A stretch of DNA of 15,192 nt, from positions 1 to 15,192 of the forward strand of contig CAYXXN010000057.1 in NCBI GenBank assembly GCA_964469055.1, in the 5' to 3' direction. Of this stretch, positions 1-6,766 are shown in pieces. The position numbers and the translations under genes are program-made. The notes under the pieces are model-generated. The model saw only the letters and a program-made list of their open reading frames with translations. It searched no databases and was not told where the DNA came from. Within the stretch, counting starts at the first letter, position 1; every line of letters starts with the position of its first letter. This stretch comes from CAYXXN01 sp964469055 (GTDB lineage Bacteria > Acidobacteriota > Thermoanaerobaculia > Multivoradales > JAHEKO01).

Positions 1-426
1 GGCGGCGCCGGGGCGGGCCCGGGGTTCGCCGGCGCCAGCGCCGTGCACACCCACATGACCAACACGGCGATCACCGACCCGGAGGTGCTCGAGCATCGCT
101 ACCCCGTGCGCCTGCGGCGCTTCGCGATTCGCCACGGCTCGGGCGGCGAGGGACGTTGGCGGGGGGGCGACGGCGTGGTGCGCGAGCTCGAGTTCCTGGC
201 TCCGCTGGAGCTGTCGATCGTCTCCCAGCACCGGAACGAAGGCCCCTACGGTCTTGCCGGCGGCCGCCCAGGACTGCCCGGGCGACAGACCTTGTACCGC
301 GCCGGCGGCGCCGTCGAGCGGTTGGCGGCGATCGACGGTCGGGCGGTCGAGCTGGGAGACCGGCTGGTGCTGGAGACGCCCGGTGGCGGTGGCTGGGGGG
401 AGCCCGTTGGCGGCGCGCCCTGCTAG
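1..426 (+). CDS. Hydantoinase B/5-oxoprolinase-type subunit, C-terminal part (5' end outside window)
   Basis: The frame is open from base 1 and ends at TAG 424-426, so this is the last 141 codons of a longer gene; GTG at 43 is internal. The visible part begins with a Gly/Ala-rich stretch followed by HTHMTNT (residues 16-22 of the fragment), then TDPEVLEHRYPVRL, RHGSGGEGRWRGGDG, PYGLAGG and a C-terminal ETPGGGGWG. These are hallmarks of the C-terminal region of HyuB and of the matching half of ATP-dependent 5-oxoprolinase. The family hydrolyses cyclic amides (5-oxoproline, hydantoins) with ATP, usually as a two-subunit cytoplasmic enzyme; the partner HyuA-like gene is probably upstream outside the window. 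The substrate cannot be decided from this fragment. A 66-bp gap separates it from the next gene on the same strand. Confidence 0.9.
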   Translation, partial: GGAGAGPGFAGASAVHTHMTNTAITDPEVLEHRYPVRLRRFAIRHGSGGEGRWRGGDGVVRELEFLAPLELSIVSQHRNEGPYGLAGGRPGLPGRQTLYRAGGAVERLAAIDGRAVELGDRLVLETPGGGGWGEPVGGAPC

Positions 427-492
427 ATTCGACGGCCCGGCAGCAGATTTGCAAGTCGGGAGGGAGCGACCGAGATCATCGTGGAGGGACCC

Positions 493-1932
493 ATGCGCCG
501 AACCCTAGCTCTCGTGCTCCTGGCAGCCGCTCTCGTCGCCGCCTCGTGCTCGACGAACGTGGCGACGGGCCAGCGCCAGCTCACCCTCATGTCGCAGTCC
601 CAGGAGTTGGCCCTGGGCCGGCAGTCGGACGAGGAGATCGTGGCCGCGATGGGCGTCTACGAGGATCCCGAGCTGGCGGCCTACGTGCGCGGCGTCGGTG
701 AGAGGCTAGCGGGCCTTTCGGAGAGCCCCGACCTGACGTGGACCTTCCGCGTGATGGACGATCCGGCTGTCAACGCGTTCGCGCTGCCCGGAGGCTACAT
801 CTACGTCACTCGCGGTCTGCTCGCGCACGTGTCGTCGGAGGCCGAGTTGGCGACGGTGGTCGGGCACGAGATCGGCCACGTCACCGGCCGCCACGCCGTC
901 GAGCGCCTGAGCAAGCAACAACTGACCTCGATCGGTCTTGGGATCGGCATGATCGCCAGCCCCGAGCTGGCGCAATTCGGGAACCTGGCCCAAATAGGCC
1001 TGGGAGTGCTGTTCCTCAAGTACTCGCGGGACGACGAGCGCCAGGCCGACGAGTTGGGCCTGCGCTATCTGGTGCGCGCCGGCTACGACCCGCGGGAGTC
1101 GCCGGAGGTCTTCCGGGTGCTCGAGCGAGTGGGCGAGGCGGAAGGTGGGCGGCTGCCGGGGTGGCTGTCGAGCCATCCCGATCCCGGCGCCCGTGCCGAG
1201 ACGTTGAGGCAGGACGTGGCCGGCCTCACGACCGACATGGACGGCTCGCGCGTCGCCACGCGGGAGTATCTGCATGCGGTGGACGGCATCGAGTTCGGAG
1301 CCGATCCGCGCGAGGGGTACTTCCGCGGAGCGGAGTTTCTTCATCCCGGCTTCCGCTTCCAACTGCGCTTCCCGGAGGGCTGGAACCTCAACAACCAGAA
1401 GGCGCAGGTCAGTGCCACCAGCGCCGGCAAGGACGCGGCCGTCGTGCTCAACGCCGTGCGGGGCTCGGCCCGGCAGGCAGCGGACGAGCTCGCGGGTGAC
1501 GCCGATCTCGACGCCGGTCGAGTGCGCAGCGGCCGCGTGAACGGCCTCGCCGCCGCCAGCTTCGACTTCGAGGCCGGCGCGGCGCCGAAGAGCTACCGCG
1601 GGACGGCGATCTTCATCGAGCACGCCGACCGGACCTTCCGCCTGCTCGGCTTCTCGACCGAGTCGACCTGGGCCGGGCACGAGGAGGCCATCGAGGACGC
1701 GCTGGAGAGCTTCCGGCCGCTCACCGATCCGACGGCCCTGAGCGCGCAGCCGGCGCGCCTCGAGATCGTCGAAGTGCCCCGGGCGATGGGGCTCGAGGAC
1801 TTCCAGCGCCGCTATCCCTCGAACACCGACCCGAACACGCTGGCGATCCTCAACCACCTGGAGGCCGGAGAGGACTTCGCGGCCGGCCAGCTCGCCAAGC
1901 GCGTCGTGGGGGGCCCCACGCGGGACGAGTGA
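493..1932 (+). CDS. M48-family zinc metalloprotease, predicted lipoprotein
   Basis: The start is ATG 493, preceded by GGAGGG at 483-488; the in-frame GTG at 481 lies before this ribosome site and is rejected. The product is 479 aa. The N-terminus MRRTLALVLLAAALVAASC is a lipoprotein signal, with the acylated Cys at 19 and Ser at +2, so outer-membrane anchoring facing the periplasm is expected. The catalytic motif HEIGH is at residues 125-129, the third zinc ligand is probably Glu182 in the DERQADELG segment, and SHPDPGAR begins near 227, as in BepA/LoiP-like M48 peptidases that handle misfolded envelope proteins. Residues from about 270 to 415 (FLHPGFRFQLRFPEGW onward) form an additional domain of unknown role. 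The tail from about 418 (RLEIVEVP...) includes a QRRYPSNTDPNTLAILN segment that resembles LysM-like endings seen in some exported M48 proteins. It converges on tag with a 12-bp gap. Confidence 0.95.
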   Translation: MRRTLALVLLAAALVAASCSTNVATGQRQLTLMSQSQELALGRQSDEEIVAAMGVYEDPELAAYVRGVGERLAGLSESPDLTWTFRVMDDPAVNAFALPGGYIYVTRGLLAHVSSEAELATVVGHEIGHVTGRHAVERLSKQQLTSIGLGIGMIASPELAQFGNLAQIGLGVLFLKYSRDDERQADELGLRYLVRAGYDPRESPEVFRVLERVGEAEGGRLPGWLSSHPDPGARAETLRQDVAGLTTDMDGSRVATREYLHAVDGIEFGADPREGYFRGAEFLHPGFRFQLRFPEGWNLNNQKAQVSATSAGKDAAVVLNAVRGSARQAADELAGDADLDAGRVRSGRVNGLAAASFDFEAGAAPKSYRGTAIFIEHADRTFRLLGFSTESTWAGHEEAIEDALESFRPLTDPTALSAQPARLEIVEVPRAMGLEDFQRRYPSNTDPNTLAILNHLEAGEDFAAGQLAKRVVGGPTRDE

Positions 1933-1935
1933 CGC

Positions 1936-1955
1936 CCCGCGGCGCTAGCCGCGGG
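1936..1955. terminator. Perfect 8-bp hairpin between convergent M48 and tag genes
   Basis: CCCGCGGC (1936-1943), loop GCTA, GCCGCGGG (1948-1955) form a perfect all-GC stem. It starts 4 bp after the M48 stop codon, and the TAG stop of the opposing tag gene (1945-1947 on the plus strand as CTA) spans the loop edge. No U-tract follows on either strand. A bidirectional transcription stop or a 3'-end protecting hairpin is inferred. Confidence 0.6.
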
Positions 1956-2529
1956 AAGCGTGGTGTGGATGTCGTGGGCAGGCGATGAGGTGGTCGTTCA
2001 CCATGCCGACCGACTGCATAAAGGCGTACATGCCGACCGGCCCGACGAAGGTGAAGCCGCGGCGCTGGAGGTCGGCGCTGAGCCGCCGCGAGAGTCGAGT
2101 CTCGGCAGGCAAGTCCCGCAGCCTCCGTCGCCGGTTCACGATCGGAGCGCCATCGACGAAGGCCCAGAGGTAGTCGGCGAGCGAACCGAACTCCTCCTGC
2201 ACCTCGAGCACCCGGCGGGCGTTGTTCACCGCCGAGCGGACCTTCGCCCGGTTGCGAATGATGCCGGGGTCGCGCAGCAGCCGCGCGATCTGCCGCGCGC
2301 CGAAACGGGCGACCGCGACCGGATCGAAGTCGGCGAAGCAGCGGCGGTAACCCTCTCGCCGATGCAGAATCGTGCGCCAGGAGAGTCCAGCCTGTGCCCC
2401 CTCGAGCACGAGGTGCTCGAAGAGGTGTCGATCATCGCGCGATGGAACGCCCCACTCGTCGTCATGGTAGGCGAGCATCAGCGGGTCGTCGACGCGCGCC
2501 CAACAGTGCCGGGGGACCGGTTTCGGCAT
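1945..2529 (-). CDS. tag: DNA-3-methyladenine glycosylase I
   Basis: This is a 194-aa protein, close to the usual TAG length (about 185-190). It removes 3-methyladenine from alkylated DNA as the first step of base excision repair in the cytoplasm. The pattern of the HhH-superfamily zinc glycosylase TAG is complete: Cys9 and His22 (RHCWARVDDPLMLAYHDDEWG) with His180 and Cys184 (GMVNDHLIAC) as zinc ligands, and the active-site Glu43 within LEGAQAGLSW. FVGPVGMYAFMQSVGMVNDH is the typical C-terminal signature. The start is ATG 2529, two bases after the stop of the VWA gene, so it is almost certainly the last cistron of the trxB-AAA-VWA-tag operon. The upstream extension of this open frame (to 3495) lies within the VWA gene and is a shadow. 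Only a weak ribosome site is visible, consistent with coupling to the gene before it. Confidence 0.96.
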   Translation of the reverse strand: MPKPVPRHCWARVDDPLMLAYHDDEWGVPSRDDRHLFEHLVLEGAQAGLSWRTILHRREGYRRCFADFDPVAVARFGARQIARLLRDPGIIRNRAKVRSAVNNARRVLEVQEEFGSLADYLWAFVDGAPIVNRRRRLRDLPAETRLSRRLSADLQRRGFTFVGPVGMYAFMQSVGMVNDHLIACPRHPHHASRG

Positions 2530-2531
2530 GC

Positions 2532-3620
2532 TCAGCGCACTCGCCGGCGCCGGTTGCGGATGTAGTCGGCGAGAATGAACTCGCCCAGGTTGTAGGGCGA
2601 CGCGAAGTAGGCCCGGCCGCGGTTGATGCGGGTGAGCTTCTCGACGAAGTCGGTGAGCAGCGGGTCGGTCGCCAGCATGAAGGTGGTGATGACGATTCCG
2701 TGGCGACGACACAAGTCGACCTCTTCCAGCGTGAGGTTGACGATCTTGAGATCGAGGCCGAACGGGTTCTTGTACAGCGCGCCGCCCTCGGTGATGGCGG
2801 AAGGCTTGCCGTCGGTGATCAAGAAGATCTGACGGTTGGGCTGCTTTTGGCGCGCCAGCATCGAGCGGGCCAGCTGCAGGGCCTCCCGCGTGTTGGTGTG
2901 GTAGGGCCCCGCCTGCACGTAGGGCAGTTCGCCGAGATCGATCCTCTGAGCACGGTCGCCGAACAGGAGGACGCCCAAGTAGTCCTTTGGATACTTGGTC
3001 GTGATCAGCTCGGTGAGCGCCAGCGCCACCTTCTTGGCCGGCGTGATGCGGTCCTCGCCGTAGAGCACCATCGAGTGGCTGATGTCGATGGCCACGGCGG
3101 TGGCGCAGGCCGTGAGGTGCTCCGTCTCGTGCACCTCGAGGTCCTCCTCGGCGAGCGTCAGCTCCCCCGAGGTGCGACGCAGGGCGTTTTCGAGCGAGCG
3201 GCGGGCGTCGAGATGGTGCACGTCGTCGCCGAACGACCAGGGTCGGGTCTCCGGCAGCGCCTCGGCCCCCTCCCCAGCGGCGGGCGCCGGGTGGTAGCCC
3301 GGGGCGCCTTTGCGGAGGCCGGCGAAGATCTCCTCGAAGGCGCTGCGTCGGATGCGGCGCTCGCCGGCGGCGGTCAGAGCGAGATGCCCGGTGTCGTCCC
3401 GGGCGAGCAGGCGCTGCTCTTCCAGGTCGGCGAAGAAGGCCTCGAGGTCGAGATCGGGGTCGAGCACGCCTTCGCGCTGGAGCTGCCGCATCCACTCCAT
3501 GGCCTCCTCGGGGTCGCCGCCGGCGGCCAGCAACAGGTGCTGGAAGAGCCTGAGCAGATCGAGCCCGGCGAGGAGCGCCTGCAGCAGCGCGGGGTCGAGG
3601 TGACGGTACTCGTGACGCAA
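2532..3620 (-). CDS. VWA-domain protein, partner of the AAA+ ATPase
   Basis: This is a 362-aa protein with a helical N-terminal region (about 1-110), a Pro/Ala/Gly linker (110-125), and a von Willebrand factor A domain from about 170. The metal-ion-dependent adhesion site is intact: DISHS at 179-183, a Thr in HTNT (241-244) and Asp270 in ITDG. A basic tail (RNRRRRVR) ends the protein. No signal peptide is seen, so it is probably cytoplasmic. The start is read as TTG 3620, the most upstream start in this frame and 11 bp after the ATPase stop; no good ribosome site precedes it, so translational coupling is inferred. VWA proteins next to MoxR/chelatase-type AAA+ ATPases act as adaptors or substrate-binding subunits of Mg2+-dependent remodelling machines (compare BchD, CobT, RavA-ViaA). 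The target is unknown. It differs from true BchD by lacking any AAA+ module of its own. Confidence 0.9.
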   Translation of the reverse strand: MRHEYRHLDPALLQALLAGLDLLRLFQHLLLAAGGDPEEAMEWMRQLQREGVLDPDLDLEAFFADLEEQRLLARDDTGHLALTAAGERRIRRSAFEEIFAGLRKGAPGYHPAPAAGEGAEALPETRPWSFGDDVHHLDARRSLENALRRTSGELTLAEEDLEVHETEHLTACATAVAIDISHSMVLYGEDRITPAKKVALALTELITTKYPKDYLGVLLFGDRAQRIDLGELPYVQAGPYHTNTREALQLARSMLARQKQPNRQIFLITDGKPSAITEGGALYKNPFGLDLKIVNLTLEEVDLCRRHGIVITTFMLATDPLLTDFVEKLTRINRGRAYFASPYNLGEFILADYIRNRRRRVR

Positions 3621-3631
3621 GGGCGGTCGCG

Positions 3632-5134
3632 CTAGTTCGCCTCGTCGGCGTCGGCGGGGCGGCGCAGCCGGTTGGGCCGCAGCAGCTGGAGCTTCAGCAT
3701 CTCGCGGTAGCTCACCCGGCTGTCGAGGTCCTCGCGTGCCAGCTTGAGGTGTTGGTGCAGGCCCTCGAGGACCAGCTCGGCTCCCAGCGCCCGCTCCTGG
3801 CGCGAGCCGTCTCCATAGCCGGTGGCGAGGTCGAGCAGGCCAGGCACCTTCGCCAGCTCGGCCTCGTAGGCGATGAAGGACTGCTCGTCAGCGAGGCTGA
3901 CCCGGTGGCCGTCGGCAAACCAGCGCACGATGGCGGCGTAGGGTCCGGCATCTTCGACGCCGCCGCTGCCCACCTCCCGGCCCACCGCCGGAAAGCGGTC
4001 GAGGAAGACTCTCTTGACCGCGTCGCCCAAGAGCTGGCGAGCGACCACCTCGACGCCCTTCTGCTCGCCCTCGTACACCATCTCGACCTTGCCCGTGAGG
4101 GCCGGCAGCAGCATCGGCAAGTCGCAGACCCGTGGCACGACCGGCCGGTCGCCCGTCGCCAGGGCCCGGCGCTCGAGATTGGAGACCAGGAGCTCGAGGG
4201 CGGAGATCGGCACGCGGGCGGAGACCCCGGAGCTCGAGTCCACGAGCTCGCTGCCCCGAGCCGCGAAGGCGATCTCCTCGATCAGGCGATAGACGTCGTC
4301 CGGGATCCGCATCTCGACGGCGCCGCGCTCGACCCAGGCTTCCTGGGCGGTGATCCGGCGGCTGGTCTGCACGTCCTGCGGGTAGTGGGTGAGGATCTGC
4401 GAGGAGATGCGGTCCTTCAGCGGCGTGATGATGCTGCCGCGGTTGGTGTAGTCCTCGGGGTTTGCCGAGAAGACCATCAGCAGGTCGAGGGGGATCCGCA
4501 CCGGGAAGCCGCGGATCTGCAGGTCCCGCTCTTCGAGTAGGTTGAGCAGACCGACCTGGATCCGCGGCGCCAAGTCGGGCAGCTCGTTGATCGCGAAGAT
4601 GCCGCGGTTGGTGCGCGGAATGATCCCGAAGTGAATCACCTCCGGGTCGGCGTAGGTGAGCCTTCGAGTGGCGGCCTTGATCGGGTCGATGTCGCCCAAC
4701 AGGTCCGCCACCGAAACGTCCGGGGTCGCCAGTTTCTCGTTGTAGCGAGCCTCGCGGGGCAGCCAATCGACCGGCGCCTCGTCACCGGCCTCGTCCACCA
4801 GGCGTTGACCCCAGGTCGAGACCGGGGCGAGTGGATCGTCGTTGAGCTCGCTGCCGGCCAGCACCGGGAGCGCTTCGTCGAGGAAGTCGACGAGCGAGCG
4901 CAGGAGGCGCGTCTTGGCCTGTCCCCGCAAGCCGAGGAGGATCAAGTCGTGCTGAGCGAGCAGGGCGTTGACCAGCCCGGGGACCACGGTCCGCTCGTAA
5001 CCGTGGATGCCGGGGAAGAGAGAATCGCCGGCGGCGAGCCGCCGCTGCAGGTTGGCCCGTATCTCCTGCTTGACGGTGCGAGGGCGGTAGCCGCTGGCCA
5101 CGAGCTCGCCGCGCGAGCGCGGGCGGCCGCTCAA
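3632..5134 (-). CDS. Magnesium-chelatase/MoxR-like AAA+ ATPase
   Basis: This is a 500-aa protein. Walker A is GLRGQAKT (68-75), the Walker B-like segment is IFAINELPDL (179-188) followed by LLNLLEERDLQIRG, and sensor 1 is SANPEDYTNRG (224-233), as in the chelatase (BchI/CobS) and MoxR clade. There is an insertion of about 60 residues between Walker A and the core strand (about 95-160), and a long C-terminal region (280-500) with no recognisable enzyme domain. The start is TTG 5134, which overlaps the trxB stop as TTGA and has GGAGG seven bases upstream; the longer frame to 5470 lies in trxB and is rejected. It forms an operon with the VWA gene, so the two probably make one ATP-driven remodelling or metal-insertion complex. 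No chlorophyll, cobalamin or methanol dehydrogenase genes lie nearby, so those classical roles are not supported. Confidence 0.92.
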   Translation of the reverse strand: MSGRPRSRGELVASGYRPRTVKQEIRANLQRRLAAGDSLFPGIHGYERTVVPGLVNALLAQHDLILLGLRGQAKTRLLRSLVDFLDEALPVLAGSELNDDPLAPVSTWGQRLVDEAGDEAPVDWLPREARYNEKLATPDVSVADLLGDIDPIKAATRRLTYADPEVIHFGIIPRTNRGIFAINELPDLAPRIQVGLLNLLEERDLQIRGFPVRIPLDLLMVFSANPEDYTNRGSIITPLKDRISSQILTHYPQDVQTSRRITAQEAWVERGAVEMRIPDDVYRLIEEIAFAARGSELVDSSSGVSARVPISALELLVSNLERRALATGDRPVVPRVCDLPMLLPALTGKVEMVYEGEQKGVEVVARQLLGDAVKRVFLDRFPAVGREVGSGGVEDAGPYAAIVRWFADGHRVSLADEQSFIAYEAELAKVPGLLDLATGYGDGSRQERALGAELVLEGLHQHLKLAREDLDSRVSYREMLKLQLLRPNRLRRPADADEAN

Positions 5135-6084
5135 TCCTGGGCCTCCAACCAGCGCTCGGCGTCCATCGCCGCCCGGCAGCCGGTGCCGGCGGCGGTGACC
5201 GCTTGGCGGTAGCTCGCGTCGGCGACGTCGCCGCTGGCGAACACGCCGGGAACCGCCGTCCGGGTGGTGGGCTCCTCGACCGGGATGTAACCCTTGGCGT
5301 CGAGGGGTAGCTGGCCGCGGAAGATCTCCGTGTTCGGGGCGTGGCCGATGGCGACGAAAAGGCCTTGGCACGGCAGCTCGCGCTCCTCGCCCGTCTCGAC
5401 GTCCCGCAGTCGCACGCCGCGCACTCCGCCTTCGCGACTGCCGAGCACCTCGAGGACCGCCGCGTTCCACACGAAGTGGATCTTACTGTTGGCCAGCGCG
5501 CGTTCCTGCATGATCTTGGAAGCGCGCAGCTCGCGCCGGCGATGGATGACGGTGACCTGCGAAGCGAACTTGGTCAGGTAGAGAGCCTCCTCCATGGCGG
5601 TGTCGCCGCCGCCGACGACGGCGATCGGCTTGCCGCGGAAGAAAAAGCCGTCGCAGGTGGCGCAGGCCGACACGCCGTAGCCGAGCAGCTCGCGCTCGGA
5701 GTCGAGGCCCAGCATCTTCGCCGCGGCGCCCGTGGCGATGATCACGGCGTCCGCCGTGTAGGCGGCGCCGTCGGACGCGATGCGAAACGGGCGCCGAGAC
5801 AGATCGACGGCCGTCGCCGGCTCGAACCGCACTTGGGCGCCGAAACGCTGTGCCTGCTTGCGCATCAACTCCATGAGCTCCGGACCCAGAATGCCCTCCG
5901 GGAAGCCGGGATAGTTCTCGACATCGGTGGTGATCGTCAGCTGGCCGCCCGGCTGGTTGCCCTCGAGAACGAGGGGTGCCAGGTTGGCCCGTGCGGCGTA
6001 GAGGGCGGCCGTGAGGCCGGCCGGACCCGAGCCCAGGATCGCGACGCGATGGTGGCTCTCGGCGACCGCGCCTGGACTCGTCAT
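5131..6084 (-). CDS. trxB: Thioredoxin-disulfide reductase
   Basis: This is a 317-aa flavoprotein of typical length for low-molecular-weight TrxR. It transfers electrons from NADPH through FAD and a redox-active disulfide to thioredoxin in the cytoplasm. Visible motifs are the FAD-binding GSGPAG (18-23), the active-site CATC (141-144) within SACATCDG, the NADPH-binding GGGDTA (158-163) with HRRREL further on, and the C-terminal FAD motif GVFASGDV (280-287) followed by YRQAVTAAGTGCRAA. The start is ATG 6084 with GGAGAG six bases upstream; the longer open frame to 6174 is not supported. It is the first gene of the minus-strand operon trxB-AAA-VWA-tag and diverges from the ferritin gene. A TGGTATACT extended -10 lies about 64 bases upstream. 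Confidence 0.98.
   Translation of the reverse strand: MTSPGAVAESHHRVAILGSGPAGLTAALYAARANLAPLVLEGNQPGGQLTITTDVENYPGFPEGILGPELMELMRKQAQRFGAQVRFEPATAVDLSRRPFRIASDGAAYTADAVIIATGAAAKMLGLDSERELLGYGVSACATCDGFFFRGKPIAVVGGGDTAMEEALYLTKFASQVTVIHRRRELRASKIMQERALANSKIHFVWNAAVLEVLGSREGGVRGVRLRDVETGEERELPCQGLFVAIGHAPNTEIFRGQLPLDAKGYIPVEEPTTRTAVPGVFASGDVADASYRQAVTAAGTGCRAAMDAERWLEAQD
5135..5146 (-). promoter_or_regulatory. Strong Shine-Dalgarno that fixes a TTG start
   Basis: On the minus strand GGAGG (5146-5142) is followed by seven bases and TTGA, where TTG begins the AAA+ gene (5134) and TGA ends trxB (5133-5131). The site lies within the last codons of trxB, so the two genes are coupled. Confidence 0.8.
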
Positions 6085-6147
6085 GCAAGGCTCTCCGGGA
6101 CGGGGAAACGCCGCCGAGGCAGGCTGGTGGCGGCGTTCGGAGGAGCC

Positions 6148-6156
6148 AGTATACCA
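6148..6156 (-). promoter_or_regulatory. Extended -10 promoter element for the trxB operon
   Basis: Reading the minus strand, TGGTATACT spans 6156-6148: a TG dinucleotide, one base, then TATACT (five of six consensus bases). No convincing -35 box is present 16-18 bp upstream, which is normal for extended -10 promoters. It predicts a transcription start near 6141 and a leader of about 57 nt before ATG 6084. Confidence 0.45.
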
Positions 6157-6221
6157 AGCGCCTCTCCGGGCCACGGGAGCAGAAAATCGGGTATCGTGAC
6201 CGCCGAGGAGGAACGGACGTC

Positions 6222-6737
6222 ATGTTGCTCAGCGAGAGACTCCAGGCGGCGCTGAACGAGCAGATCGGCAACGAGTTCGCCGCCTCGTTGCAGTACGTCG
6301 CGATCGCCAGCCACTTCGATGGCGAGGACCTCAAGGAGCTGGCGGGATTCTTCTACCGCCAGGCCGAAGAAGAGCGGGACCACGCCATGAAGATCGTGCG
6401 CTTCGTCGTCGACGCCGACGGCTCCGTGCAGATCCCGGCGGTGCCGGCGCCGCGGGTGGGTTTTCGTGGCGCCGAGGAAGGTGTCGCACATGCCTTGGCC
6501 GGTGAGGAGAAGGTCACGGCGCAGATCTACCAGCTGGTCGAGATCGCCAACCAAGACGCCAACTACATCGCTGTACGTTTTCTCGACTGGTTCGTCAACG
6601 AGCAGTTCGAGGAAGTGAGCACGATGAGTAGTTTGCTCTCCGTCGTACGGCGGGCCGGTGAGCAGCACCTGCTGCTGGTCGAGGAGTACCTGGCCCGCGC
6701 CGGCGCACGTCACGCAGCCGAAGCCCCCGCCGAATAG
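6222..6737 (+). CDS. ftn: Ferritin (non-haem, bacterial FtnA-like)
   Basis: This is a 171-aa four-helix protein that oxidises Fe(II) and stores it as a mineral core in a 24-mer cytoplasmic shell. Residues matching the ferroxidase centre are visible: Glu18 (NEQIGNEFAASLQY), Glu51 and His54 (EEERDHAMK), Glu95 (GEEKV) and Glu127/Glu130 (NEQFEE). It lacks the Met haem ligand pattern and the length of bacterioferritin, and it is not Dps-like (no N-terminal DNA-binding tail). The start is ATG 6222 with AGGAGG (6206-6211) ten bases upstream. It is monocistronic, divergent from trxB with 137 bp between starts, and ends at a hairpin shared with pssA. I saw no clear Fur-box inverted repeat in the upstream gap. 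Confidence 0.96.
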   Translation: MLLSERLQAALNEQIGNEFAASLQYVAIASHFDGEDLKELAGFFYRQAEEERDHAMKIVRFVVDADGSVQIPAVPAPRVGFRGAEEGVAHALAGEEKVTAQIYQLVEIANQDANYIAVRFLDWFVNEQFEEVSTMSSLLSVVRRAGEQHLLLVEEYLARAGARHAAEAPAE

Positions 6738-6744
6738 GCCCCTG

Positions 6745-6766
6745 CGCCGTATCAGCCCGTACGGCG
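6745..6766. terminator. 7-bp hairpin between convergent ftn and pssA genes
   Basis: CGCCGTA (6745-6751), loop of 8 (TCAGCCCG), TACGGCG (6760-6766) form a perfect 7-bp stem. The pssA stop codon (6752-6754) sits at the start of the loop. There is no T-run on either side. A bidirectional stop shared by both genes is inferred. Confidence 0.55.

Noticed and set aside
43..45. GTG as start of a small 127-aa protein
   Set aside because: The frame is open to base 1 and the residues before it continue the hydantoinase B C-terminal pattern, so it is an internal valine.
481..483. GTG as start of the M48 protease
   Set aside because: It overlaps the ribosome site that serves ATG 493 and would add residues before a normal lipoprotein signal.
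706..1857. 383-codon minus-strand open frame
   Set aside because: Antisense to the M48 protease, which has an intact signal, HEIGH motif and ribosome site.
2394..3635. 413-codon plus-strand open frame
   Set aside because: It lies entirely antisense to tag and the VWA gene, whose family motifs are complete. Its own translation shows no recognisable domain, and long antisense frames are expected at this GC content.
3632..5134. True magnesium chelatase (BchI) for bacteriochlorophyll
   Set aside because: No BchD/BchH or pigment genes are present, and the protein is much longer than BchI with unrelated C-terminal sequence.
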